Below, piece after piece: positions 44,959 to 53,860 of a stretch of 64,000 nt of DNA; positions within the stretch are counted from its first letter, which is position 1, and every line of letters begins with the position of its first letter. The position numbers and the translations under genes are program-made. The stretch spans positions 1-64,000 of the forward strand of contig CAZVBQ010000018.1 of NCBI GenBank assembly GCA_964625575.1, in the 5' to 3' direction. The stretch comes from UTCHB3 sp964625575 (GTDB lineage: Bacteria > Bacteroidota > Ignavibacteria > Ignavibacteriales > Ignavibacteriaceae). The notes under the pieces are model-generated. The model had not been told where the DNA came from, ran no database searches, and saw only the letters and a list, made by a program, of their open reading frames with translations.

Positions 44959-46977
44959 CTATTTTAAGAGGACAACCTTTTCAATAACAGGCGCGTGCCC
45001 GTCAACATGAACTGATACAAAATAAACTCCCGAGGGGAGGGAGGTGCCGTTCAAGGTGATACGCGAGGTACCGGATGGGAGATCGCCTGAGTGGAGGGTA
45101 AAAAGTTTTTCTCCGGTGATGGAGTGGAGATTAACGATGGTGAAACCGGCTTTGGGGGAGTCCACTAAAATTGTTGTTTCGGGGTTGAAGGGGTTTGGGA
45201 AGATTTTCAGTCCAAAGCCGGAAGGGACTTGATGTGTCTCTTTTACTGAAACAGGGATATCGACGAATTTGCCTATTGTGGTATTGAACGCGCGGGAGTA
45301 ATTGTTTGAGGCTGAAATTCTGTAGCGGTCAAACGCGACGGCCTGGCGCGGTCCGGTACTGCTTGAAGCTCTGTATTTTGAACTGTCCGCGAGTGTGGCT
45401 TCGCTGAAATCGAACAGGAAGAGGGGGAAGCCCTTGTAATAAATATTAGAAGTTTCGGGGTCGAACCTGTATGTCCCTATTCCGTGCTCGTACATTGCTC
45501 TCTGCAATCCTCCTCTGAATGCCGACCAAAGCAGCGCGCTCATCCGGGTTTCGTGATAGGTTGAATTGTCGAACGTCAGGGGGCCGTAAGAAAATCCTTT
45601 GATCGCGCCCAGTCCCGTTTTTAGTGTCATTTTACCGCGGTAGGCGGCGTACTGGTCGGTAAAAAGGTCATCAGCGAATGCCTCGCCCGCGAGCCTTGCG
45701 GTTTCACCGATGAATACGGAGATAAATCCGGATATGGTAACTTTGGTTTTCATCAAGGTTCCAATTGTGGAGCCGGGAAGCGTGAGAGGTTTCAACGCTG
45801 TGACATCATTTCCTGTGAAAATAACAGCTCCTGCCTGCGAAAGCCTTGAAACCAAAGCCGTATCGGTTTCTGATGACGCATTGTAATTAACCACTTCAGT
45901 TGTAGCACCCGCGCTTTGCAACATTGATTGAATCGAGTTCGCCTGAGTAAGGTAAGCGGAGCCCGCGAAGATCATAATATTCTTTCCCGCGGATTTTTGA
46001 GCGACTTCATTTAGCATTGCCGTGTGCGCGCCCTGTTGAAAGTTGCCTCCCGTCAGGTAAACATTGGAAGACAAAGATACATTGTTCACCGCGGAAAAGG
46101 GTCGCGCCGATGAAGGTACAGATGAGACGGTATTGTTAACAAAATCATACTCCCATCCCGCGACCATCTGCGTGACAAGCAGGTTCTCCAGTTCATATTG
46201 CGTGCCGTTCACTACAGTACGGGTAAGAGAATCGGCGCGGTAAACGGAAACGGCGCCACTTCCCATAACCACACCTTTTCCGTCGGGGGAGATGCAGATG
46301 GCGGTGCGGTCATCGATTCCAACTCCTCTTACGGAAGTGTTGCCTTCGTTGAAAAGTTTTACCATTTGGGCAACAAGCCTTCCGTGCCGGGCTCTCTCGA
46401 TGAAATGGGTGTCGAAAATAGTTCCGGGGACGAGACCTAGGAAGTCGGGTTCGATGAAACCGGCCTGTGAAAACGGGTTGGAAAGTGCCGATTCGGGAGT
46501 AAGGCTTCCATATTTTGCTGAAATTATAAATTCGCTCAACACCATAGCCCCGGCGGAAGTGCCGGCTACAACTCCACCTCGCTGCCAGACCGCCTTGATC
46601 GCGTCTTCGGTGAGAGTGCCTTTCCAGTAATTGATGTAATTATACTGGTCACCTCCCTTGATAAAAATCGCGGATGCCGCGACGATTGAATCGTAAACAA
46701 CTTGAGAATTGGCGAGATCACGGGTGTTTATCTTCAGATTGACGGCCGATGCCGCACCTTTAGAAACGAAATAATCGGGAATCCAATTGGTTTCATCATT
46801 CACTGAGAGAACGATCACTTTCCCGAAGTTGCCCTTCTGCACGATCCATGAGTAGGGTGCATCACTCCAGTCGCTGTAGTCTTCACCGCCACCTCCGACG
46901 GCGCAGATGTAACCTTGCGAAAACGTGTTAAAATATAAAACGGGGAGAAGGAAAAAGAAAATTAATATCCGGGGCAT
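44959..46977 (-). CDS. Secreted cyanophycinase-like protein (S51) with T9SS tail
   Basis: A 672-residue exported protein. The signal peptide is residues 1-20 (NTFSQ). Residues 20-265 are a peptidase S51 / cyanophycinase domain: FIKGGDQYNYINYW, nucleophile Ser in VAGTSAGAMVLSE, and FDTHFIERARHGRL. Residues 300-540 look like a second, degenerate copy (VYLTGGNFQQGAHTAMLNE) lacking the GTSAGA serine. The last 75 residues are a T9SS sorting domain (IFPNPFNPETTI). Cyanophycinases cut beta-Asp-Arg; an extracellular form would digest external cyanophycin or similar peptides. The substrate is unproven. Confidence 0.85.
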   Translation of the reverse strand: MPRILIFFFLLPVLYFNTFSQGYICAVGGGGEDYSDWSDAPYSWIVQKGNFGKVIVLSVNDETNWIPDYFVSKGAASAVNLKINTRDLANSQVVYDSIVAASAIFIKGGDQYNYINYWKGTLTEDAIKAVWQRGGVVAGTSAGAMVLSEFIISAKYGSLTPESALSNPFSQAGFIEPDFLGLVPGTIFDTHFIERARHGRLVAQMVKLFNEGNTSVRGVGIDDRTAICISPDGKGVVMGSGAVSVYRADSLTRTVVNGTQYELENLLVTQMVAGWEYDFVNNTVSSVPSSARPFSAVNNVSLSSNVYLTGGNFQQGAHTAMLNEVAQKSAGKNIMIFAGSAYLTQANSIQSMLQSAGATTEVVNYNASSETDTALVSRLSQAGAVIFTGNDVTALKPLTLPGSTIGTLMKTKVTISGFISVFIGETARLAGEAFADDLFTDQYAAYRGKMTLKTGLGAIKGFSYGPLTFDNSTYHETRMSALLWSAFRGGLQRAMYEHGIGTYRFDPETSNIYYKGFPLFLFDFSEATLADSSKYRASSSTGPRQAVAFDRYRISASNNYSRAFNTTIGKFVDIPVSVKETHQVPSGFGLKIFPNPFNPETTILVDSPKAGFTIVNLHSITGEKLFTLHSGDLPSGTSRITLNGTSLPSGVYFVSVHVDGHAPVIEKVVLLK

Positions 46978-47119
46978 TTAAACCGACTCTTGTGATGATG
47001 AAAATGAGTGTCACAAAGATATGAACACCCTCCGAATCACACAAATCTGTCAAAACACCTGCACCAATTCTTTACTTCAAAATATCTAAATTAGAAGTTT
47101 AAATTTCAGGAACTTCATA

Positions 47120-47953
47120 ATGAAAGATCTTCAAAATGCGACTGCCGTGGTGACCGGCGGAGCGATGGGAATCGGACTCGCGACCGTGAAAAGGCTGCTT
47201 GCCGAGGGAGTGACCGTAACTATTTGGGATCTGAATCCTTCCGCGCTCGAGGAGGCCAAAAAGGAACTCGAAGGGAAGGGAAAAGTATTTTATCATGTAT
47301 GTGATGTGACAGATAAAATCCGGGTGTACGAACTCGGTAAGATCGCGTTCGAAGAGATGGGAAGTGTCGATATCCTGGTGAACAACGCGGGATATGTTAA
47401 AAGCGGCTACTTCCACGAGCGCCCTGATGAAGAATGGGAAAAGACGATCGATGTTAACCTGACAAGTTTTATTTACACTACGAAAGCCTTCCTTCCCGCA
47501 ATGTACGAGAGGAACAGAGGCCATGTGGTTAACATATCCTCCGCTGCCGGGACGATCGGCGTTCCGGGTCTGGCGATTTATGCCGCATCAAAATGGGCGG
47601 TGTGGGGTTTGTCCGAGTCACTGAGGTTTGAAGCTCAGAATCTTGGTAAAAAAGGTGTAAAGTTCTCTTCAATTCATCCTTCTTACATAAGAACGGGGAT
47701 GTTTGAGGGTGCAAAGATTCCTTTTCCGGGTGGTCTGATAGTTCCGTTGCTTAAAAGTCACGATGTTATCGCGAAAGCGATCGTTGAAGCGGCAATTAAA
47801 AAGGGAAGACACGCTCCGAAGCGGCCTTATACAGTTCACCTCACCCCAAGGATGCGTCTGATGCCCGACAGTTGGTTTCAGTGGACGCTGAAGTTTTTGA
47901 AGGTGACGGAGAGTATGAGCTCCTTCCGTGGAAGGGTGAGGGGTGAGGGGTGA
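47120..47953 (+). CDS. Short-chain dehydrogenase/reductase
   Basis: A 277-residue NAD(P)-dependent oxidoreductase. The cofactor motif is TGGAMGIG (12-19), with NNAGYVKSG, catalytic Ser in NISSAAG, and Tyr-x-x-x-Lys in YAASK. The substrate is unknown. The last six codons (RVRGEG) and the stop lie in a heptamer array (GGGTGAG units from 47934), so the native C-terminus was probably altered by the array. Confidence 0.9.
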   Translation: MKDLQNATAVVTGGAMGIGLATVKRLLAEGVTVTIWDLNPSALEEAKKELEGKGKVFYHVCDVTDKIRVYELGKIAFEEMGSVDILVNNAGYVKSGYFHERPDEEWEKTIDVNLTSFIYTTKAFLPAMYERNRGHVVNISSAAGTIGVPGLAIYAASKWAVWGLSESLRFEAQNLGKKGVKFSSIHPSYIRTGMFEGAKIPFPGGLIVPLLKSHDVIAKAIVEAAIKKGRHAPKRPYTVHLTPRMRLMPDSWFQWTLKFLKVTESMSSFRGRVRGEG

Positions 47954-48022
47954 AGGGTTAAGTATGATGTATGAAGTATGAAGTATGAACCGCCCACGGC
48001 GGGTTAGGTATTAGGTATTATG
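47934..48022. repeat. Heptamer array spanning a stop codon
   Basis: Exact 7-nt units: GGGTGAG twice, GGGTGAA, GGGTTAA, GTATGAT, GTATGAA three times, then CCGCCCACGGCGG and TTAGGTA twice. The TGA stop of the dehydrogenase gene is inside the third unit. Confidence 0.8.
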
Positions 48023-48060
48023 CCTTGGTGCCGGGAGAACAGAGTTTTTTTGAATGAAGG

Positions 48061-49629
48061 ATGATGGAAGTTACAATATCATATAATCCCGCGACGGGAG
48101 AGAAGATTGGTGAAACGCCGCTGAATACAGTTGAAGAACTGAACGCGGCAGTTGCGAAAGCACGCGAGGCACAGAAGATCTGGGCGGCGAAGTCTTTCAA
48201 CGAAAGAATGGATCATCTTCTGAAGATGAGGGATCACATTGCTGAGAATTCCGACAGGTTTTCGGAGGTGATCGCGCTTGACTCAGGTAAAACGGTGTTT
48301 GATGCCCTTTCAACTGAAGTGATGCCTTCGGTTCTGGCGGTAAATTACTACGCGAAAAACGCGAAACGGATCTTAAAAAGGAAGCGCCTGAAACCGGGCA
48401 ATATCCTCCTCGCCAACAAAATTTCATACATCGACCGCGTGCCTTACGGGGTTGTGGGCATCATCAGTCCATGGAACTACCCGTTCGGCATTCCAATCCA
48501 TGAGGTTGCCATGGCCCTCATCGCGGGAAATGGTGTCGTTCTTAAAGCCGCGTCCCAGACTCAGGAAGTGGCGAAGCTGATCGAAGAAGCGGTTAAAGCC
48601 GCGGAACTCCCGGATGGCTTATTCAGGCTTCTGAACATTCCGGGAAATATCGCCGGAGATGCATTCATCGATTCAGGAATCGGTAAACTCTACTTTACCG
48701 GCTCAGTACCGGTCGGCAAGAAACTCATGAAAAAAGCTTCGGAAAGGTTGTTGCCTGTTTCGCTTGAACTTGGCGGAAACGACGCGATGATCGTCCTCGA
48801 CGATGCTGATCTCCACCGCGCCGCGGCCGGGGCACTCTGGGCGGGGCTGAGCAACTCGGGGCAGTCGTGCGCGGGCGTAGAGAGGATATATGTGGACGCT
48901 AAGATCTACGACAAATTCATGGCGGAGCTGAGGCGGCAGGCTTCCAGGCTCCGGCAGGGTGAAGGTACATCCTTCGATGTCGAGATCGGTGCCATGACCA
49001 CAGAAAACCAATTAAAAACAGTTAAGGCACACCTTGAAGATGCCGTTTCAAAAGGCGCCTTGGTGACACCACTGGCTACACCTCAGCCGGGGGTGGAGTA
49101 CGGCAGTTTCCACCTTCCATACGCGGTTGAGAATGTTACCAACGACATGCTTGTTATGAAGGAGGAAACTTTCGGTCCCTTGCTCGGCATCGAGAAGTTT
49201 TCGACCGATGAAGAGGCGATCGCGAAAGCCAACAATTCAGATCTGGGGCTTACAGCCTCCGTCTGGACCAAAGACCGGAAACGGGGACACGCCCTCGCGG
49301 CGAAACTCGAAGCAGGCGCCATAACAATCAACGACCATCTTATGTCTCACGGCCTTGCCGAAACCCCTTGGGGTGGATTCAAAGAATCGGGCTACGGCCG
49401 CACGCACGGCACTATCGGACTCGAAGGAATGACCCAACCCCGCTGCGTGATTGACGACATCCTCCCCGGCGTTAAAAAGAACATGTGGTGGTACCCGCAC
49501 AGTCGAGATGTTTACGAAGGCTTAAATGGAGGCATCGACCTTCTCTACTCGAAGGGGATACCGGTAAAATTCGACGGCGCGATAAAACTTGTAAAGACAT
49601 TTTTCAGAACTTTCAGAGAAAACAGATAA
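48061..49629 (+). CDS. Aldehyde dehydrogenase family protein
   Basis: A 522-residue NAD(P)-dependent dehydrogenase that oxidises an aldehyde to an acid. SPWNYPFGIPIHE binds the cofactor, FTGSVPVG is the Rossmann turn, Glu lies in LELGGND and the catalytic Cys in SGQSCAGVE. It belongs to the ordinary hydrolytic class, not the CoA-acylating PduP class used in microcompartments. The start may be 48061 or 48064. One base separates its stop from the PduS-like gene, so they form one transcription unit. Confidence 0.92.
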   Translation: MMEVTISYNPATGEKIGETPLNTVEELNAAVAKAREAQKIWAAKSFNERMDHLLKMRDHIAENSDRFSEVIALDSGKTVFDALSTEVMPSVLAVNYYAKNAKRILKRKRLKPGNILLANKISYIDRVPYGVVGIISPWNYPFGIPIHEVAMALIAGNGVVLKAASQTQEVAKLIEEAVKAAELPDGLFRLLNIPGNIAGDAFIDSGIGKLYFTGSVPVGKKLMKKASERLLPVSLELGGNDAMIVLDDADLHRAAAGALWAGLSNSGQSCAGVERIYVDAKIYDKFMAELRRQASRLRQGEGTSFDVEIGAMTTENQLKTVKAHLEDAVSKGALVTPLATPQPGVEYGSFHLPYAVENVTNDMLVMKEETFGPLLGIEKFSTDEEAIAKANNSDLGLTASVWTKDRKRGHALAAKLEAGAITINDHLMSHGLAETPWGGFKESGYGRTHGTIGLEGMTQPRCVIDDILPGVKKNMWWYPHSRDVYEGLNGGIDLLYSKGIPVKFDGAIKLVKTFFRTFRENR

Positions 49630-49630
49630 T

Positions 49631-50947
49631 ATGGATCTCGCAAATCTAATTAAACAGGCAGGCGTGGTTGGCGCGGGCGGCGCGGGATTCCCGACGCATG
49701 TGAAATCGGGCTCACAGGTTGAGTTCGTTCTCGCGAACGGAGCCGAGTGCGAACCCCTTCTTCACAAAGATTATGAACTGATGCTCCTCAAAGCAAAGGA
49801 AATGATCGAAGGGATGGCGCTGATGATCAAATCAACGGGCGCTAAAAAGGGCTACTTCGGAATAAAAACCAAGAACGCCAAAGCCATCGAGGCCGTAAAA
49901 GCCGCAATCGGAAACCACCCCATCGAGATCACCGAACTTGGTGATTTTTATCCTTCCGGAGATGAGTACGAACTCGTTTACACCGCGACAGGCCGTTTGA
50001 TCCCTGCGGGCGGAATTCCGCTTAATGTCGGATGCGTGGTCAACAATGTCGAAACCCTGATGAATGTAAAACACGCCGCTGACGAGATGCCTGTTACCGA
50101 AAAGTTCATCTGCGTGGCGGGCGCCGTTAAAAATCCATCGACATTTTTTGTCCCTGTAGGCACCACCGCGCGCGAAGTTATCGAACTCGCCGGCGGAAGC
50201 ACCGAAAGCGATTATGCCGTATTCAATGGTGGCCTGATGATGGGTAAGCTTATGGACAATCTTGACGAACCCGTCACAAAAACATCGGGCGGATTCATCG
50301 TTTTGCCGAAGAAGCACAACCTTGTTTTCAGAATGGGTCAGCCGGAGAAAAACTGGCACCGAATCGGAAAATCAGCCTGTGACCAGTGCAGTTACTGCAC
50401 CGAATTTTGTCCGCGCTACCTACTCGGATACGATGTTCAACCCCACAAGGTGATGCGTTCACTCGGCTTCACTGCTTCGGGAGCCGGTTACTGGAATCAG
50501 ATGGCAGAACTCTGCTGCTCTTGCGGACTCTGCACGCTTTACTCGTGTCCCGAAGAGCTTTTCCCGAAAGAAGCGTGCGATCAGTCAAAACGCCAGATGC
50601 GCGCCGAAGGTGTAAAATATGTTCAGAAACACCCCGTGAAGGTTCACCCGATGAAAGAGGCAAGGCGCGTGCCGCTTAAAATGCTGATGAAGAAACTGAA
50701 TGTTTCCCAATACGCCGCCGACACACCGTTCATAGACCTGAACTATCAGCCGCAGGAAGTTAAAATCAAGTTGAAGCAGGCGGTTGGTGATCCCTCTGTA
50801 CCCGTTGTGGCACTTCGCGACAGGGTGCAGAAAGGCGATGTGATAGCGACAATTCCCGAAGGAAAGCTTGGCTCGAACATTCACGCCTCCATTTCAGGAA
50901 CCGTGATCGATGTAAATAACGATTTTATAAGAATATTAAACAATTGA
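49631..50947 (+). CDS. PduS/RnfC-like electron-transfer protein
   Basis: A 438-residue flavo-iron-sulfur protein. The N-terminal domain (VGAGGAGFPTHVK, ANGAECEPLLHKDY) is the RnfC/NuoF-type flavin fold. An SLBB domain follows (FICVAGAVKNPSTFFVPVG), then two 4Fe-4S motifs (CDQCSYCTEFCP and CCSCGLCTLYSCP), and a C-terminal barrel-sandwich lipoyl-like end. Known relatives are PduS, a cobalamin reductase of microcompartments, and RnfC. No Rnf membrane subunits lie nearby. The adjoining PduT-like gene favours the PduS assignment. Confidence 0.87.
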   Translation: MDLANLIKQAGVVGAGGAGFPTHVKSGSQVEFVLANGAECEPLLHKDYELMLLKAKEMIEGMALMIKSTGAKKGYFGIKTKNAKAIEAVKAAIGNHPIEITELGDFYPSGDEYELVYTATGRLIPAGGIPLNVGCVVNNVETLMNVKHAADEMPVTEKFICVAGAVKNPSTFFVPVGTTAREVIELAGGSTESDYAVFNGGLMMGKLMDNLDEPVTKTSGGFIVLPKKHNLVFRMGQPEKNWHRIGKSACDQCSYCTEFCPRYLLGYDVQPHKVMRSLGFTASGAGYWNQMAELCCSCGLCTLYSCPEELFPKEACDQSKRQMRAEGVKYVQKHPVKVHPMKEARRVPLKMLMKKLNVSQYAADTPFIDLNYQPQEVKIKLKQAVGDPSVPVVALRDRVQKGDVIATIPEGKLGSNIHASISGTVIDVNNDFIRILNN

Positions 50948-50952
50948 GCGCC

Positions 50953-51507
50953 ATGATAAAGAAAAATTCATTAGGACTGATCGAACTCACAAGCATCGCT
51001 TCCGGGATGCACGCCGCTGACATCATGCTTAAAACTGCTGATGTGGAGTTGGTTATTTCTCGGACGATCTGCTCGGGCAAATATATGTCGATCATTGGCG
51101 GAGATGTAGCCGCTGTAAGGTCGTCGGTCGAGACCGCTGTTGACACGGTCGGTTTCGGCGTGGTCGACTTTTTCGTGATCCCGAATGTACATCCCGATGT
51201 TTTTCCGGCACTTGCGGGGCATTCAAACGTCGAATTACTTCAGGCGTTGGGGATTCTCGAGAGTTTCTCAGTTGCCTCACTCATCGAAGCCGCGGACGCG
51301 GCGGTGAAAGCCGCGAAGGTAAGGCTTATCGAGATCCGTCTCGCGATGGCCCTCGGCGGCAAAGCCTTCTGCACAATCACCGGTGAAGTAGCCGCTGTTC
51401 AGTCAGCAGTTGATGCGGGAGCAGCCGTTATTCAGGAGAAGGGATTATTGGTTAACAAGATCGTTATACCACAGCCGAGACAGGAATTGTTGAGGGAAAT
51501 GATTTGA
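50953..51507 (+). CDS. Tandem-BMC shell protein, PduT-like
   Basis: A 184-residue protein with two bacterial-microcompartment domains (1-90 and 95-184; LGLIELTSIASGMHAADIML and VRLIEIRLAMALGGKAFCTI). Cys40 in TICSGKY matches the pore cysteine with which PduT trimers hold a 4Fe-4S cluster. The start is ATG 50953; an earlier TTG overlaps the preceding stop. No other shell protein, encapsulated enzyme or vertex protein gene is in the window. Confidence 0.88.
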   Translation: MIKKNSLGLIELTSIASGMHAADIMLKTADVELVISRTICSGKYMSIIGGDVAAVRSSVETAVDTVGFGVVDFFVIPNVHPDVFPALAGHSNVELLQALGILESFSVASLIEAADAAVKAAKVRLIEIRLAMALGGKAFCTITGEVAAVQSAVDAGAAVIQEKGLLVNKIVIPQPRQELLREMI

Positions 51508-51512
51508 TTTTG

Positions 51513-51543
51513 GGTAGCGAGTAGCGAGTGGCGAGTAGTGAGG
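51513..51543. repeat. Heptamer array, left of the S23 gene
   Basis: GAGTAGC, GAGTGGC and GAGTAGT units in direct orientation, five bases after the PduT-like stop. The inverted counterpart is at 51936-51968. Confidence 0.8.
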
Positions 51544-51567
51544 ATTTTAACTTAGAGTGGGTGCAGA

Positions 51568-51930
51568 ATGAGTGACTTTAAAGACCTTAAATGTTGGATC
51601 CGAGCTACTGAACTTGCGGATCTTATATATGCCAAAACACGGGGATTTCCCAAAGAGGAATTGTTTGGTCTTGTGAATCAAATGAGGCGATGCGCAGTCT
51701 CAGTTGCCTCCAATATAGCGGAAGGTGCCGGACGACAGCATGTTAAGGAAAACATTCATTTTCTCCATATTGCCCGGGGATCGCTTTATGAATTGGAAAC
51801 TCAAACAATAATAGCGCATAGACAGCGATATTTGGACGATGAGACTTATCACAATATTGAAAATAAAATAGAAGAAAGTAGGAAAGTTCTGAGTGGTTAT
51901 ATAACTTATAAAAGCGGCACAAAGGATTAA
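51568..51930 (+). CDS. Four-helix bundle protein (S23 / bIVS family)
   Basis: A 120-residue protein of the family first seen in 23S rRNA intervening sequences (DLKCWIRATELADLIYAKT, LVNQMRRCAVSVASNIAEG, LHIARGSLYELETQ). It forms a pentameric helical bundle; some relatives act as nucleic-acid-binding accessories of diversity-generating retroelements. No rRNA or reverse transcriptase is nearby. It is flanked by inverted heptamer arrays, which suggests it travels as a cassette. Confidence 0.88.
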   Translation: MSDFKDLKCWIRATELADLIYAKTRGFPKEELFGLVNQMRRCAVSVASNIAEGAGRQHVKENIHFLHIARGSLYELETQTIIAHRQRYLDDETYHNIENKIEESRKVLSGYITYKSGTKD

Positions 51931-51935
51931 CCGGA

Positions 51936-51968
51936 GTCTCGCCACTCACCACTCACTACTCACTACCA
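51936..51968. repeat. Heptamer array, right of the S23 gene, inverted
   Basis: The plus strand reads GTCTCGCCACTCACCACTCA and continues with CTACTCACTACC. This is the reverse complement of the left array's GAGTAGT / GAGTGGC type. It starts five bases after the S23 stop. Confidence 0.8.
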
Positions 51969-51983
51969 AACGAAAGGATTTAG

Positions 51984-52967
51984 ATGGACATACAAGAATT
52001 AAACGAGCGCATCAAATCAGAGAGTGAATTCATTGAACTGATGATGGATGAAATGGGGAAGGTGATAATCGGGCAGAAAGACATGCTCGAACGCCTTCTT
52101 ATCGGGTTGTTCGCGAACGGGCATATACTGCTTGAAGGTGTGCCGGGACTGGCGAAAACGCTTGCGATAAAGACGCTGGCATCGGTGATGGACGCGAAAT
52201 TCCAGAGGATACAGTTCACGCCTGATCTTCTTCCCGCGGATCTTACCGGCACACAGATCTACAATCAGAAAGAGGGAAATTTCACAATAAGAAAAGGCCC
52301 CGTTTTCTCAAACTTCATTCTGGCTGATGAGATCAATCGCGCTCCCGCGAAGGTTCAGAGCGCTCTACTTGAGGCTATGCAGGAGCGGCAGGTGACGATC
52401 GGCGAGCATACTTTCAAACTTGAAGAGCCTTTCCTCGTTCTTGCCACGCAGAACCCCATCGAGCAGGAAGGGACATACCCTCTGCCTGAAGCACAGGTTG
52501 ACCGATTCATGCTCAAAGTAAAAATTACATACCCCACCCGCGAAGAGGAACTGGTGATCATGCGCCAGAACCTGACTCAGGAATCGATCGAGCTGAACAA
52601 GGTTGTATCAAAAGCACAGGTTCTGAAGGGACGGGAACTCCTCAAAGAAGTTTACCTCGACGAAAAGATCGAAAAATATATTCTCGATCTCGTATTCGCC
52701 ACCCGTGAACCGGGTAAATACCGCCTCGAAAAGCTGAAAGACCTTATCGGCTATGGCGCATCACCCCGCGCCACAATCAATCTTTCTCTTGCCGCCCGCG
52801 GCATGGCGCTTCTGAGGCGACGCGGTTATGTGATCCCCGATGATGTACGCGCCATCGCGAATGATGTTCTTCGGCACAGGATATCAGTGAGCTACGAAGC
52901 GGAAGCCGAGGAGATCACCTCTGAGCAGATAATCAAAGAGATACTTAACAAAGTCGAAGTTCCTTAG
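51984..52967 (+). CDS. MoxR-type AAA ATPase
   Basis: A 327-residue AAA+ chaperone. Walker A is GVPGLAKT, Walker B is ILADEINRAPAKVQ, and ATQNPIEQEGTYPLPEAQVDRFM is the sensor region of MoxR. It usually acts with the DUF58 and VWA proteins encoded downstream in aerotolerance or cell-envelope stress. AAAGGATTTAG precedes the ATG. First gene of an eight-gene run to 60122. Confidence 0.93.
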   Translation: MDIQELNERIKSESEFIELMMDEMGKVIIGQKDMLERLLIGLFANGHILLEGVPGLAKTLAIKTLASVMDAKFQRIQFTPDLLPADLTGTQIYNQKEGNFTIRKGPVFSNFILADEINRAPAKVQSALLEAMQERQVTIGEHTFKLEEPFLVLATQNPIEQEGTYPLPEAQVDRFMLKVKITYPTREEELVIMRQNLTQESIELNKVVSKAQVLKGRELLKEVYLDEKIEKYILDLVFATREPGKYRLEKLKDLIGYGASPRATINLSLAARGMALLRRRGYVIPDDVRAIANDVLRHRISVSYEAEAEEITSEQIIKEILNKVEVP

Positions 52968-52981
52968 GAAAGAGGCGCGTT

Positions 52982-53857
52982 CTGGAAACGAAAGATATCC
53001 TAAAGCGGGTCCGCCGCATAGAACTTAAGACGAAGGGAGTGGTCAACGACCTCTTCTCCGGTGAATACCATTCTGTATTCAAAGGCAGGGGTATGACCTT
53101 CGCCGAAGTGCGGGAATACTCTGTCGGTGACGATGTAAGAAACATCGACTGGAATGTCTCTGCCCGGTTCGGACACCCCTTCGTGAAGGTGTTCGAGGAG
53201 GAAAGGGAGCTAACCGTTATGCTTCTGATCGATATGAGCGGCTCTCAGCAGTTCGGCACAAGAAGGCAAACCAAGCAGGAGCTCGCCGCGGAACTCTCGG
53301 CTATTTTCGCTTTCAGCGCGCTGAAGAACAACGACAAAACGGGTCTCATCCTCTTCACCGACAAAGTGGAAAAGTTCATTCCTCCCAAGAAGAGCAGATC
53401 GCACCCCCTGAGGATGATCAGGGAGGTGATCAATGCCGTTCCTGAAGGAAAGGGTACCAATATAAAGTCGGCGCTTGAGTATCTTAACAGCATGATAACC
53501 AAGCGGGCAATCGTTTTCCTTATTTCCGATTTTCAAGATACCGGGTACGAGAAAATTCTTAAAACAGTCGCGAAAAAGCACGATCTCATCTGCGTCGTCC
53601 TCGAGGATGACAGGGAGATCGCCCTTCCCAAGCTCGGACTTATCGATGTCGTAGATCCCGAAACGGGTGAGCGGGGCATTGTTAACACCTCATCGCCGGC
53701 ATTCAGGCAATACTTCCTCGAGAAGTGGCAGAAATCCCGGGAGGCAAGGGAGGGTCTTTTCCGTTCGGCAAAAGTTGACAGGATCGAGATAAAAACAGGT
53801 GAAAGCTATATTAAACCGCTGACGGCATTTTTCAAGTTGCGCGAAAAAAGATGGTAG
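52982..53857 (+). CDS. DUF58 family protein, probable CTG start
   Basis: A protein of about 291 residues. The reading frame with ordinary start codons begins at GTG 53039, but 19 upstream codons encode the conserved family N-terminus (ETKDILKRVRRIELKTKG). The only start-like codon there is CTG 52982, which has AGGAAAGAGG six bases before it. The core has FSGEYHSVFKGRGMTFAEVREY, DIDWNVSA-type residues, and a VWA-like domain with DMSGSQQFG. The family works with MoxR. Confidence 0.88.
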   Translation: METKDILKRVRRIELKTKGVVNDLFSGEYHSVFKGRGMTFAEVREYSVGDDVRNIDWNVSARFGHPFVKVFEEERELTVMLLIDMSGSQQFGTRRQTKQELAAELSAIFAFSALKNNDKTGLILFTDKVEKFIPPKKSRSHPLRMIREVINAVPEGKGTNIKSALEYLNSMITKRAIVFLISDFQDTGYEKILKTVAKKHDLICVVLEDDREIALPKLGLIDVVDPETGERGIVNTSSPAFRQYFLEKWQKSREAREGLFRSAKVDRIEIKTGESYIKPLTAFFKLREKRW

Positions 53858-53860
53858 GAA

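Noticed and set aside
49631..50947. Rnf electron-transport complex
   Set aside because: Only one RnfC-like gene is present and it is followed by a PduT-like shell gene; rnfABDEG are absent nearby.
51568..51930. Intervening sequence inside a 23S rRNA gene
   Set aside because: No rRNA sequence flanks the S23-type gene; its neighbours are protein-coding genes.
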